64,000 nt of DNA, from contig CP136063.1 of NCBI GenBank assembly GCA_032622095.1, positions 13,185,814 through 13,249,813 on the forward strand, in the 5' to 3' direction. The notes beneath the pieces were generated by a model, which made no database searches, was not told the DNA's origin, and saw nothing but the letters and a program-made list of their open reading frames with translations. The DNA is from Siphonodentalium dalli (lineage: Eukaryota > Mollusca > Scaphopoda > Gadilida > Siphonodentaliidae). Positions 23,527 through 33,242 of the stretch are shown here, one piece after another (position 1 is the stretch's first letter; each line of letters begins with the position of its first letter). Position numbers and translations under genes: made by a program.

Positions 23527-24012
23527 TTAAAGGTACTCAATCCGATAAAACTCCTCTCAATTACTATTTCAATGGCTTCGGGGTTCAAAAATATTTGATT
23601 CGAGTCGAGGAAGTCACCCATCAAAGCTCAGATTTGTTAGATATCGATGTTAGAAATCTATTATTTTTCATTATCGGGAATATTATCTGGCCCAGAACTC
23701 AGTCAAAATTGCGCTGTTATTACCACTTGATTTTAGAGTTATCCATCCTTGTCTGTTTGAATAGATTTGAGTACACATCCAGAGCAGATTACGGCAGTTT
23801 AAGGCAATTATTGGTACTCATCTCGAGTAAATAACAAATTTCAAAAATCAATATTTAATAACTCTGAGCTTTGTTTGATGGGTTCCTCGACTCGAATCAA
23901 ATATTTTGTACCCCCAAAGCCAAAGAAATAGTAATATAGGACCATCTGATCGGATTGTTGTTGTTGGAATCTGTTGAGATGGGGACCCTCTGTTCGGATT
24001 GAGTACCTTTAA
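23527..24012. mobile_element. Palindromic MITE with TTAA ends (piggyBac-like)
   Basis: Left end TTAAAGGTACTCAATCCGA and right end TCGGATTGAGTACCTTTAA are exact inverse complements over 19 bp, bounded by TTAA on both sides as expected for piggyBac-type TTAA target duplication. Weaker inverted matches (TCGACTCGAATCAAATATTT) extend inward. A partial second copy lies at 26,362-26,650. Confidence 0.75.
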
Positions 24013-24319
24013 GTTAGTTGGTATTCAGATCTCTTATAGGAAACATGTGTTACTAAATATTTACTGGACACAGAACGAATCGTGTTATGTTCCAGGTTTT
24101 CTGCTGTGATGACTCGCTTTCACATTCCCAAGTTGTACCCAGTAACCAAGTTATCCCGACAATCTTGCAAACAATCGTCTGATGTGAACCCATCCCCTCT
24201 CATATCGACAAACCCATTTACACATCATGTCGTTCTGTGTATTTATGGAATTTTCAGGTTCAGATACTGGATACCGGTATATAGAACCATGGTTTGTGAA
24301 TATATCTAGGTTATTAGGC

Positions 24320-24480
24320 CTGAGCATTGAGGGGCAAAGGGAGGGGGGGGAAAGGTGCGAATGGAATTATGCAAAATTGTGTTTTTGGTCAGATTCAAGG
24401 AGGAGGGGTGCAGTGTTGAAATTTTCCGAAGTGGACACCCCCCCCCCCCCAACAGTGGAGACCCTCTGGCCACGTCCCTG
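24320..24480. repeat. Poly-G/C-rich dispersed repeat, copy 1
   Basis: Contains GGCCTGAGCATTGAGG, GAATGGAATTATGCAAAA and GGAGACCCTCTGGCCACGTC. The same series recurs, with internal tandem duplication, at 60,388-60,660. Confidence 0.7.
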
Positions 24481-25965
24481 ACCAAACGGTACCGTAACTC
24501 CACTGCAGTGACCATCTTGATACCACTGTGGATACCGTATACTACCAGCAATACAATGGTCTTCACCAGGGTATCACGGTACTATCACCCTGTTTTTCAA
24601 GTCAATTACTTTGATTATAGTGGTACACTGTACCTCTGTGTGGAATCCCACAACCACGGGGATGTTTGTATGCCACAATGAAAACTAAAATGGTAATTCC
24701 TATCTAGAGGTCACCTCGAGGATCCATATTAAGTTCGATGAAGGGTTGTGGCCTGTAGGGTGTGCCAAAGAATTTAGTGATGCAAAGAGTAAAACACAAG
24801 ATACCTGCTAGTGGCCATGTATTTCATCGAAAAATGTTCAAATTCTAGAGGTGATCCCAAACATACATGTAGTAATGTACCCTTAAATTTTCAAAACATT
24901 TCACCAATAATTGTGAGCTTCATGGTGTGCCGATTGATTCAAATTTGAAATCCAGTATGGCTGCTGGTAGCCATGTTTTTTAAACAAAATTCGGAAAAAA
25001 ATGGGATAGCTGCCATCAAGATGTGACCCTGAAGATCCATACCGGTATGAAGTTTGGTGACGATCAGATGAGAGATGTTACATGTAGGGTGTGCTAAAGG
25101 ATTTAGTCAAACAAAGAGTAAAAACAAGATGGCCGTTGGCAGCCATGTTTTTTTTACCAGAATTTCGATGGGGTAATCTCTCATTTAGATGTCACTATGG
25201 TGAATCCATATTATATTTGGTGATGATCGGATGAGAGATGTTGCCTGTTGCTGTTAGCAGCCATGTACAGGTATTTTTACCAGAAAATTGAAAACAAAAG
25301 TTTGGCTAAATCTTGTGCTAGGAGCCGGGCCATATTTTACCCACAAGTTTTGAATTCTCATTCCAAATGACTTTTTGTCACAATTTCAGTACCGGTTCTC
25401 ATAATTTGCTACGGTAATCAGGCATGCTGAAGCAAACTGGGCCAAGACAAAGGTTTGCAGTAGCACATTGCCAAAGCCAAACAACGTAAATTAAGAGGGC
25501 TGCAATTTATGCTACAGAATAACTGTTCACATTTACAATGAAAATGAACTGAAAACAAATTGCCAATTGCCCCCATACATTCTGGAACACAGTTGAAGTA
25601 ACTGCGTCGCAACCGATAGCAAACCCTGTGTACCCATTAGCACATTTTTAAAAACATATACATAGGCCTACCCTTCACTTAACCCTGACATCCTTAACAT
25701 TAAATTACCCCCAACCGAGGCACCTGGTGTTATATAGTGTTTTGACGACATAACCCATACTCTTGGGCTCCAAATAAACATGAATGCACCTTTATTATTT
25801 TTGTGCGAAATTTCCCTCACACACAGTGCTTATTTGGGTCTGCACAATCATTAATTTTGAGGCTATGAAAATTGAAAAGAGCACAAAGTCAAGATTTCTA
25901 TGATTCTGATATCAAAATGATGAGCTTATAACTTTATGCATGTACATATTCTAGTATATGGCATA
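24481..25965. other. Intergenic; diverged 170-bp repeat units, no gene
   Basis: 24,690-25,280 holds about three diverged units of the CCAAGATGGC...GCCATGTTTT family in the same orientation as the array at 46,480. From 25,300 to 25,965 I see nothing recognisable. Confidence 0.5.
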
Positions 25966-25969
25966 CATA

Positions 25970-26342
25970 CCCTGCTTGACAAAACAAGTGTCCACCTAAC
26001 CGCTGTGCAGTTAGCGTTGCCACCGCGGCTGAAATGCAACTACACCGCAGCTCCATCGGCTAACTACAGTTGGGCCGCGGTGTACATGTACTTGCCGTTC
26101 AGCCATGGTGTAGTTGCCGCGGTGTACACTGTATGTTCATTAAACTGAAAAAAGACGATACAAACCGGAAATCTAACCATGGTGCACAGTGTAGTTGCCT
26201 TTCGGCCGCAGGGTACTTGTTGTTGGGCCACAGTGTACTTGCCATTCGGCCGCGGTGCTAAACTGCAGTTACAAACTCTGACACCGCGGCCGAACGGCAA
26301 ATACACCGCGGTGCCAATGGACACTTGTTTTGTCCAGCGGGG
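25970..26342 (+). mobile_element. TA-flanked MITE, copy 1 (373 bp)
   Basis: Terminal inverted repeats CCCTGCTTGACAAAACAAGT and ACTTGTTTTGTCCAGCGGGG are flanked by TA on both sides (Tc1/mariner-type target). The interior has many ACCGCGGCCGAACGGCAA-like sub-repeats in both orientations. No transposase. Family copies also lie at 26,977-27,352, 48,328-49,860 (interrupted), 56,775-56,902 and 57,340-57,691. Confidence 0.85.
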
Positions 26343-26361
26343 TATGGACATTTAATTAAAG

Positions 26362-26650
26362 GTACTCAATCCGATCAGGCCCTCATCAATTACTATTTCT
26401 TTGGCTTCGGGGATAAAAATAATTGATTCGATCATTCGAGTCGAGGAACCAACCTATCAACGCTCAGAGTGATCAGATATAAATTTTTGAAGTTTTGTTA
26501 TTTCTATATGTTCTGGTCCAGAAACACGCCGTCAAAGGGATGGTCTCAGTCAAAATTGCAATATTAATACACTTGATTTTAGAGTTATCCATCATTGTCT
26601 GTTTGAATAAGTTTTTCTGGGGAAATTATTAGTACACATCTCGAGTGCAA
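26362..26650 (+). mobile_element. Partial copy of the TTAA-ended MITE
   Basis: Begins TTAAAGGTACTCAATCCGAT and follows the 23.5-kb copy through CTTGATTTTAGAGTTATCCA. The right end is missing. Confidence 0.65.
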
Positions 26651-26976
26651 TTAGGGCTCTACAAATTGGCAATTTACCACAAAAAATCGGAATCCGATAT
26701 CAAATCGGGCTGCCTATGTCAACATGAATAGCAACCAGTCAGTCCAGATTTTATTATTATACTGCCTTGGGAAATTTCAGTGTACCATACACGTACATGT
26801 AAGGTACATGTACTATTGTAGGCCTAATTTGTTGGCAGAAAATAGCATCACATCTGCAATTCTCCTTATCCTGTTGTTTTAGTTATATATACATTTCAAT
26901 TCAGTTTTATTAACTCAAGTAAAATATTTCTAAGTATATATATGTGTATGCGCAAAAATAGTTAATACTATTACTA

Positions 26977-27352
26977 CCCCGCTAGACAAAACAAGTGTCC
27001 ATTGGCACCGCGGTGTATTTGCCGTTCGGCCGCGGTGTCAAGAGTTTGTAACTGCAGTTGAGCACCGCGGCCGAACAGGAAGTACACCGCGGCGAACAGC
27101 AAGTACACTGCGACCGAAAGGCAACTTACAGCGCGGCCGAACGGCATGTACACCGTGGTTAGATTTCTGGTTTGTATCGTCTTTTTTCAGTTTAATGAAC
27201 GTACACTGCGGCAACTACACCATGGCCGAATGGCAAGTACACCGCGGCCCAACTGTAGTTAGCCGGTGGAGCCCTGGTGTAGTTGCATTTCAGCCGCGGT
27301 GGCAACGCTAACAGCACCGCGGTTAAGTGGACACTTGTTTTGTCCAGCAGGG
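26977..27352 (-). mobile_element. TA-flanked MITE, copy 2 (376 bp), inverted relative to copy 1
   Basis: Ends CCCCGCTAGACAAAACAAGT and ACTTGTTTTGTCCAGCAGGG, TA on both sides. The interior is the reverse complement of copy 1. The pair 635 bp apart could fold back on itself. Confidence 0.85.
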
Positions 27353-27565
27353 TAGTATCAAGTTTGCAGTTACAGATTATCATTTCCAGCAATAATCACT
27401 TAAAATAATTAAGTCAAGTACAGCTATGCTCTAATTAATCGACCCATTTAACGAGGTTTTGGGCCGGTCATGACCGCGGTCATACCGCCACTACACCGCG
27501 GTCATGCGGTAGTACACTGCGGCCATACACCGCGGTCATACAGTAGTAATGCGCGGTGACACGCG

Positions 27566-28491
27566 CAGTGTTCACGCTGTCGGTAGCCAAATTGGCCAAT
27601 GGCTAATCTTTTTCGAATTTGGCTAATAAAAATTTCATTTGGCTAAACTTTTTTTTGACCCCAAATAGAGACTGGAAGCATGAATTTTTGGCAAGTGGGT
27701 TTTTAATTCTGTGATGTGAACGATCTAGTCCGAAAACATCGTATACGTAAGTGGGAATATATCGCCGACTGTACAAAGGGAAACCCGATCGCGGACAGTA
27801 CAAAGGGAAACCCGTCACTCTGCACGAAACAGCAAAAGGTCATATCATTATTTTAGATTTAATCTGCTAATCCCCCATTGTCTGTCTGGTCACTCACGGG
27901 GCTCCTGCACAATGCATGTTTATGATGACATTGTATTTATGACGGCCAAGGTTTATTAGCACAAAGTGTAAGGCAATAGCTTAATCAGCCAAATGTGAAT
28001 CACGACATATATTTTGTGGCTATTTTTCGTCAATACAGATACATTCAAAATAATATGCATGCGTTTATGACAGATTGTAATTTGATAATGGCGTAACAAT
28101 ATTAAGTTATTAGTTTCCAGATGTCACTTAGATATTTTCGCAAGGATAATTAATACTTAATGATTTAAAAGAAGAAAGTGGGGAAATGTCCGGTGGGGAA
28201 ATGTCCGTATACCCAATCCCGGGTTACCCCCCCCCCCCAAATCACTCTTTCACATAAAGATTAATAAATTTTTAATAAATGACATATATAAAAATATTTC
28301 TAGTTCATCAAAATTAGTTAAATTATTGTGTATTTTACCTGTGCCTGTTAGATTTGACGTTTTAGTCATTAATTGTGAACCGACCATAAAACGATGATTT
28401 AATTTGGCCATAGTTTTTTTCATTTGGCTAATAAAATTGTCATTTGGCTAAACTTTTGGCTAAAGTTTTTTTCGGTCCAGCGCGAAAACTG
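27566..28491. mobile_element. Non-autonomous hAT-like element, 926 bp
   Basis: Perfect 8-bp target duplication GACACGCG at 27,558-27,565 and 28,492-28,499. Ends CAGTGTTCACGCTGTCGGTA and TCCAGCGCGAAAACTG are imperfect terminal inverted repeats of the CAGTG type seen in hAT elements. Subterminal TTTGGCTAAT-like repeats sit at both ends. No transposase frame. Confidence 0.8.
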
Positions 28492-28499
28492 GACACGCG

Positions 28500-29541
28500 G
28501 TATCTGACCGTGGTCATGTTGGAAGTCCACCGCGGTAATCTAGACCGTTACCGGCGTACACCGCGGTAGTATTTTCCGCGACCGCCTTACACCATGGTCA
28601 TTCCCCGTGTCAACCGCGTTCAAATAATCTGCCGCGATAAAAATCTGCTTTTCCTTTTTCTTTTGGAAGACTCAAGGTAAGAATTTCGATCTGTCTTGTT
28701 CAGGTTGGCCTATAATTTGCGTCAATATATTAAGAAACTGACCTTACATTCATTCCTCGCACCAAACTAAATTTATTTTAGAGTACTGATGTCTTCAATG
28801 GTTGACGTCCCCACGTAATTCCTTGAACCAAATGATTTTTGTGTCGGTGAAATGTGCACATGGCGATCGCATAATTATCTTGCTCGAACCGAAAAGCCAT
28901 TTTAATTCTTAATCGCACACGCCTTATCCATATACCGCTATTCTCAAAGTAATTGACCAGAAAAACGGGGTGATACCCCGGTGATACCGGTAATAAACGG
29001 TAGCGGTATCGAGACGGTCATGGCGTAGAGTTACGGTATTGGGCGATAATGATACCGTGGTCTTTTAGTGGGCACCGCATTAATTTTGTTGAATACCGCA
29101 GTGATTTTCATGGAACTCTTTTAGGGGAGGTATTTACTCACACATACTTGTTCGCGTTAACAAGCGGTATCAGTACCGCGGTATTGGAGGATACCGCGGT
29201 ATAGTACCGCCATATTAACGGGGTGACACCACGTTATTGGTGGTCAATTACTTTAAGTATAGCGGTACCATATCACGAATAAACAGATGCTCTTTATTTG
29301 GCACGCTTAAGGAAATCGGGACCGTGGTAAATTAGAACCGATTTATTTTCAATTTCAGATTAATATTTTCCATGCGCAATATGTCAGTCTATTGTCAGAT
29401 AATTTACAATGCTCAGTTGCGATACGGACGCTAGGTTTTACTGTGGTTTAAACTTACACAGCGGTAGTGGCACCAAAAACTCAACCGCGACCACACGGTT
29501 GCCCGCATTTTCAATACCGCGGCTGACCGCGTTATTACACC
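28500..29541. other. ACCGCGG-repeat interior of the outer element, no gene
   Basis: Contains scattered ACCGCGGTA-type phrases in both orientations and no credible ORF. This is the immediate left flank of the Polinton. Confidence 0.55.
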
Positions 29542-29547
29542 GCGGTC
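29542..29547. repeat. Polinton target-site duplication, left (GCGGTC)
   Basis: Identical to 46,052-46,057; the only 6-bp direct repeat that abuts both inverted repeats exactly. Confidence 0.95.
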
Positions 29548-30038
29548 AGTAGTGTATAAGTATAATCTTTCCGTATACTTGATAGAAGGATAGATATAGT
29601 AAGACATACTAAAAACTATTTCTAGGCAGATGGTTATAGTAAGCAAACTATTTCTAGGCAGATGGTTATAGTAAGCAAACTATTTCTAGGCAGATGGTAT
29701 AGTAAAGCAAACTATTTCTAGGCAGATGATATAGTCAGACTAACTAGTAACTATTTGAAGGATTAGTACGCACGATTGAATACATGTATTGATATATAGG
29801 TTAGTTATGATAGATTAGTAAAATAATGAGATGAATTATTCGCTAGTGAATAACCTCGTGCATGTAAAAAACCACAAGGCTAAAACACATGGAATATTTG
29901 TTAGTGTCGGAACTTTTTCTTCTTTATTGTAGATTTGTAGGTAACACTATTCGATCTCATAAAACTCGATATTACAGAGTCTCGTAGAAAACGAAATGTG
30001 GAACCCTTCACACTTTAGTTCCTTTAATGAATATTAAT
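29548..30038 (+). repeat. Polinton left terminal inverted repeat, 491 bp
   Basis: Compared base by base with the reverse complement of 45,561-46,051, the only difference I find is T/G at 29,591. It contains four 32-bp tandem copies of ACTATTTCTAGGCAGATGGT-type sequence starting at 29,615, 29,647, 29,679 and 29,711, and an outward-facing AATAAA (minus strand, 29,923-29,928). Confidence 0.97.
29923..29928 (-). promoter_or_regulatory. Outward AATAAA poly(A) signal inside the left inverted repeat
   Basis: TTTATT on the plus strand, downstream of the minus-strand two-exon gene ending at 30,074. The mirror copy at 45,671 serves the right end. Confidence 0.5.
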
Positions 30039-30073
30039 TATAACAAAAAAGAACAATAAATTAGATAAATACA

Positions 30074-30792
30074 TTATTCCTCTACGGGTGAATTGCTTGG
30101 TCGTATGTCATCGGTTGATGTCTGCCTATCCGTAGATGATGCATATCGTCGCCTGTGGTTTATGTTGTAGGGTCTGTATCGTCTTCTTACTCTATTTGCC
30201 GCAGGCCAGATATTATTTTCCATTCGCATGACTGCTGAATGTCTTTCATTGCTCAATAACGTCCCATCAGGTATTATTGGGTCAGACAATGAAATCCATC
30301 CAGCAGCCTTCTGAATCAGTAGGCAAGAAAGACGAAAGGTTTTCATCCTTAACTCGGATAGACAAGAACATTCAACTGAAAAAAATAGATATATCTTTAA
30401 ACAATAGTAATTATATTTAAATATAAAATATTTATCGTAAAGCTAATTTTTTTTTTATCAAAACTAATTCTATATAAATATACTTTAAAATGCAATAATA
30501 CATCAAAACCTATAATTTCATACGATAAAAAAAAAAATATCTGTGAAAACAAACAATGTATCAAAAATAATGCAAATCAATTAAATAATAACTTACCTAT
30601 TATTAAATCATAAATTCTATCCAAAATGGTGTCCGCAGTCAAATCCCCGTCACAGTAGCGTACCCAAGCGTCTACAAATTCTCGCCTATAATATTGCAAC
30701 CGCTGCTGCTTAAACTCATATTCCACGCGTACGATATTCAAAACATGAATAATGCGTATAATTTGAGAAAATGCTAAATAATAAGGTTCCAT
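30074..30792 (-). CDS. Two-exon gene of unknown function in the Polinton, 165 aa
   Basis: Exon 1 is 30,792-30,597 and exon 2 is 30,375-30,074, with a 221-nt intron. The donor reads AG|GTAAGT and the acceptor TTTTTTTCAG, both near consensus. The junction splits a codon (G|TT, Val66) and keeps a single open frame, joining the 65 residues of exon 1 to an exon 2 frame that would otherwise start only at an internal Met. The N-terminal half is predicted helical with aromatic and basic residues (YYRREFVDAWVRY); the C-terminal half is Arg/Asn-rich (RRRYRPYNINHRRRY) and ends acidic. No family recognised. A TATATAAG box lies about 60 nt upstream of the start on the same strand. Splicing is inferred from sequence only. 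Confidence 0.65.
30376..30596 (-). other. Predicted intron of the 165-aa gene (221 nt)
   Basis: GTAAGT donor at 30,596-30,591 and polypyrimidine-CAG acceptor ending at 30,376. Removal keeps the frame open; retention ends the protein at residue 71. Confidence 0.65.
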
Positions 30793-30851
30793 AATTCAGA
30801 GTTTAAATTTTCAAAAATTGTAAGTAAACCAAGCGCAAACTCCAACCAACA

Positions 30852-30859
30852 CTTATATA
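30852..30859 (-). promoter_or_regulatory. TATA box (TATATAAG) for the minus-strand two-exon gene
   Basis: Lies 60-67 nt upstream of the ATG at 30,792. It is divergent from an identical TATATAAG at 31,185 on the plus strand, so 30,860-31,184 looks like a bidirectional promoter region. Confidence 0.55.
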
Positions 30860-31184
30860 GTATACGAAAAGCAATTAATTTTCAAGTTAAATACCACATC
30901 ATTTATATATGACATCAAGATGTCATGTCAAGAAAGCAATAAAAAAAAAATGTCATTAATCATTATCATAAAAGATATTAACAGAATATCTTACATAGTT
31001 ACCAATAACCATTTCAATGAAATGATTATCGATATGTTTTTAAAAACAACATAGTTTCATATAAACAACACCTGACTATTTTAGCAACGTTCCTAAAAAC
31101 TAGAACACATTAATATCTGACAAATTTAATGTTTAAATTACCTAAAATAGAAGTAGATAGAAGTAATGACGCCAAGCAAAACGC

Positions 31185-31192
31185 TATATAAG
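31185..31192 (+). promoter_or_regulatory. TATA box (TATATAAG) of the predicted polymerase transcript
   Basis: About 60 bp upstream of a strong splice donor (CAAG|GTGAGT at 31,251/31,252), implying a short non-coding leader exon of roughly 31,215-31,251. Confidence 0.5.
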
Positions 31193-31251
31193 CTGAGTAG
31201 TTTTAAACAATTTCCTAAGCTGCTTTATCTACACAAACACAGATTTTCAAG

Positions 31252-32718
31252 GTGAGTCATTTTAATTTTATTTTATTTTATTTTTTTTTATATTTAACCA
31301 GCCTTTAAATTATATATTAAACTATTCAAATGAACTTTTATCTCTTGTTTTTTGCAGTTCAAAACGAAATTTTTCATACATAAATGATGGAAACCATAAA
31401 GTTTTAATTAAACCCCGCCTAATATATATCAGAGTTCCGTCTTGCATTGTTATATATAAACCTCCTGCAGGTGAAGATCGTATAAGTTCTACGTGTTCAG
31501 ACAATATTAATACGCGAAATAAATCTAATACAGCACTCCATGAAAAAATTAACACACCTCTCAATATTAAAAGTCTATCATTGGTCCAATACCAATTTTC
31601 ATTACGTAAATGCGCTAATTTATGATTATAATTACCACCACAATTCAACACGTTACTAATTAAATCAACGTGTTTCCTAAAATGATGTACAAAACGGGTC
31701 TCGTTTTCTGGCACACGGAAAAATAAACTATTATCTATTATTATGAAAAAATCCATCCTTAAACGACACCAATCAATTCTATCCCAATGCTCACGTAATT
31801 GTGATATATTTGGATACTCAAAATAATTTTCCTGCACAAATTTGTAAGCATATTCACTCTTATCTAAACCTTCTTTCACAAATATATTAAAGCATTGATC
31901 GAAATAACGAGCAAAATCAAAAGTTTCATCTAAACATCCTTCGCCATAATAATTATAAAACATATCTGAACATTTAACAAGAATAATTTTAGCAAATATC
32001 TGTTTATCTTGAACAGTCGGCAGCCAACAAAAATTATGAGATATATATAAATAATTGCTCTCGCTCAGGCTGCAGTTAAAATAACAAGCAGGCAAATGTG
32101 TTAAAGCTATTTGCTCTTTAATTGGTTCGTCACTGAAAGTATCTTGACATATCTTTATAGCACCCTCTATAGACGAAGAATTTAAACATATTGCGGCAAC
32201 CTTATCAGATATAGTACAATCCTTCCAATCCCGAATATAGTAAGCATCATTTGTAATTTCTATCAAAATATCATGGACTGGTTCACAAAATCTCAAAACT
32301 TTTAAAACGTCGGAAAATCTATTTCTATTATTCATTATATAAGTTGGTAATAATGCTAAATTCTCCGAAATCTCAACTCCAGTAATAATCATGAAATCTG
32401 TATTTATATTAGGTAGTGTGAACCAAGTATATCTGTCTAAGCGAGATGATAATATATATGTTATTATCTCAAACCAATTACGAACGGTAGATAATCGTCC
32501 GTCCAAGTAATTATCAGATAAGAATTCTGGTAACTCATTTTCAAAAAAAATGTTGAAGTTAACGTCAGTCATGTCTTTGAACATTTTCATATTAACAGAC
32601 TCTTTCGGGAAAATGTATTCAAAAGCATCCTTATATACTCTTTCATCTATATCATCAAAACTCTCTAATTTATCCCTAATCATAACGTAACTCAAACTCC
32701 AATAAATCTTCCTTTCAG
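31252..32718 (+). other. Predicted 1,467-nt leader intron of the polymerase transcript
   Basis: Donor GTGAGT at 31,252; acceptor CTTCCTTTCAG ending at 32,718, 19 nt before the ATG at 32,738. The entire minus-strand 467-aa gene, except its first few bases, lies within it. Inferred from splice consensus and position of the only TATA-like site upstream. Confidence 0.45.
31263..31290 (-). terminator. Overlapping AATAAA poly(A) signals of the 467-aa gene
   Basis: Minus strand reads AATAAAATAAAATAAAAT shortly after the stop codon at 31,322. Confidence 0.6.
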
Positions 32719-32725
32719 CTTCCAT
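31322..32725 (-). CDS. Unrecognised Polinton cargo protein, 467 aa
   Basis: An uninterrupted minus-strand frame. I start it at the ATG of 32,725, which has A at -3 and G at +4. The frame is open upstream but offers only a TTG (32,749). The protein is rich in Trp, Tyr, Phe, Asp and Asn, with no clear transmembrane helix, signal peptide, Cys/His metal site or nucleotide-binding motif. The N-terminal two-thirds look helical; near the C-terminus a short beta-like stretch (GGLYITMQDGTLIYIRRG) precedes a charged tail. I know no Polinton core gene of this type, so it is an accessory gene by elimination. AATAAAATAAAATAAAA just past its stop (about 31,263-31,290, minus strand) can serve as poly(A) signal. 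Antisense to, and nested within, the predicted polymerase leader intron. Confidence 0.7.
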   Translation of the reverse strand: MEAERKIYWSLSYVMIRDKLESFDDIDERVYKDAFEYIFPKESVNMKMFKDMTDVNFNIFFENELPEFLSDNYLDGRLSTVRNWFEIITYILSSRLDRYTWFTLPNINTDFMIITGVEISENLALLPTYIMNNRNRFSDVLKVLRFCEPVHDILIEITNDAYYIRDWKDCTISDKVAAICLNSSSIEGAIKICQDTFSDEPIKEQIALTHLPACYFNCSLSESNYLYISHNFCWLPTVQDKQIFAKIILVKCSDMFYNYYGEGCLDETFDFARYFDQCFNIFVKEGLDKSEYAYKFVQENYFEYPNISQLREHWDRIDWCRLRMDFFIIIDNSLFFRVPENETRFVHHFRKHVDLISNVLNCGGNYNHKLAHLRNENWYWTNDRLLILRGVLIFSWSAVLDLFRVLILSEHVELIRSSPAGGLYITMQDGTLIYIRRGLIKTLWFPSFMYEKFRFELQKTRDKSSFE

Positions 32726-32737
32726 GATATAGCAGTT

Positions 32738-33229
32738 ATGTCTTCTCAATCAGAAGATGCCTTAAATATAGAACAGGGAGCGTTTTATGAGATCATCAAA
32801 ACGAGAGAAATCCGTTCCAAAAAGTTCAAAGTCACTAACAAAGTTTACACTTTACAATTTATCAATTTACCAGATATATTAGAAACACAAGATATAGAAC
32901 AATTATTTGACGATATTCTCGAGAAAGTTGCACCAGAGTATGATTTCGAGCAATGGGGACAGAGATATGTTAGATTAACTTTGAGTCATCCAACATTAGA
33001 CCTAGATTTATGGATTGATTTTCAAAAAGATACTATTAAAGGAAAAGATATTATTAATAAAATCGAATCGATTCAACAGAGCAAACAAGAATTTCGTATT
33101 GACGGAACTATTATTATGGACATAACGATAGCATATATTCCTATGGGTTCTGGCCGAATTAAAACGATGAATCAGAAGTTTACATCATCGAACTTAATTA
33201 TCAGAATGTGTAGGAGAGTGTACCGATAA
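32738..33229 (+). CDS. polB: N-terminal part of protein-primed DNA polymerase B, 163 aa, split off by a +1 frame change
   Basis: A plus-strand frame directly upstream of the polymerase ORF. Its C-terminal half (LSHPTLDLDLWIDF ... IPMGSGRIK) has the layout of the conserved N-terminal domain that precedes the exonuclease region in Polinton polymerases (a His-Pro, a WI-F strand, a helix, then an IxxxxxPxGSGR strand); this comparison is from memory. It ends at TAA 33,227-33,229. The main polymerase frame is already open from 33,198, so the two frames overlap by about 30 nt, and a +1 shift anywhere in that overlap would fuse them. The predicted splice acceptor at 32,718 lies just ahead of its ATG. 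Could also be a separate small protein, but I think that less likely. Confidence 0.65.
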   Translation: MSSQSEDALNIEQGAFYEIIKTREIRSKKFKVTNKVYTLQFINLPDILETQDIEQLFDDILEKVAPEYDFEQWGQRYVRLTLSHPTLDLDLWIDFQKDTIKGKDIINKIESIQQSKQEFRIDGTIIMDITIAYIPMGSGRIKTMNQKFTSSNLIIRMCRRVYR

Positions 33230-33242
33230 TTTATGTTTACCT

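Noticed and set aside
32726-32749. Longer start (TTG at 32,749) for the 467-aa protein
   Set aside because: No ATG there; ATG 32,725 has the strong animal context A at -3 and G at +4.
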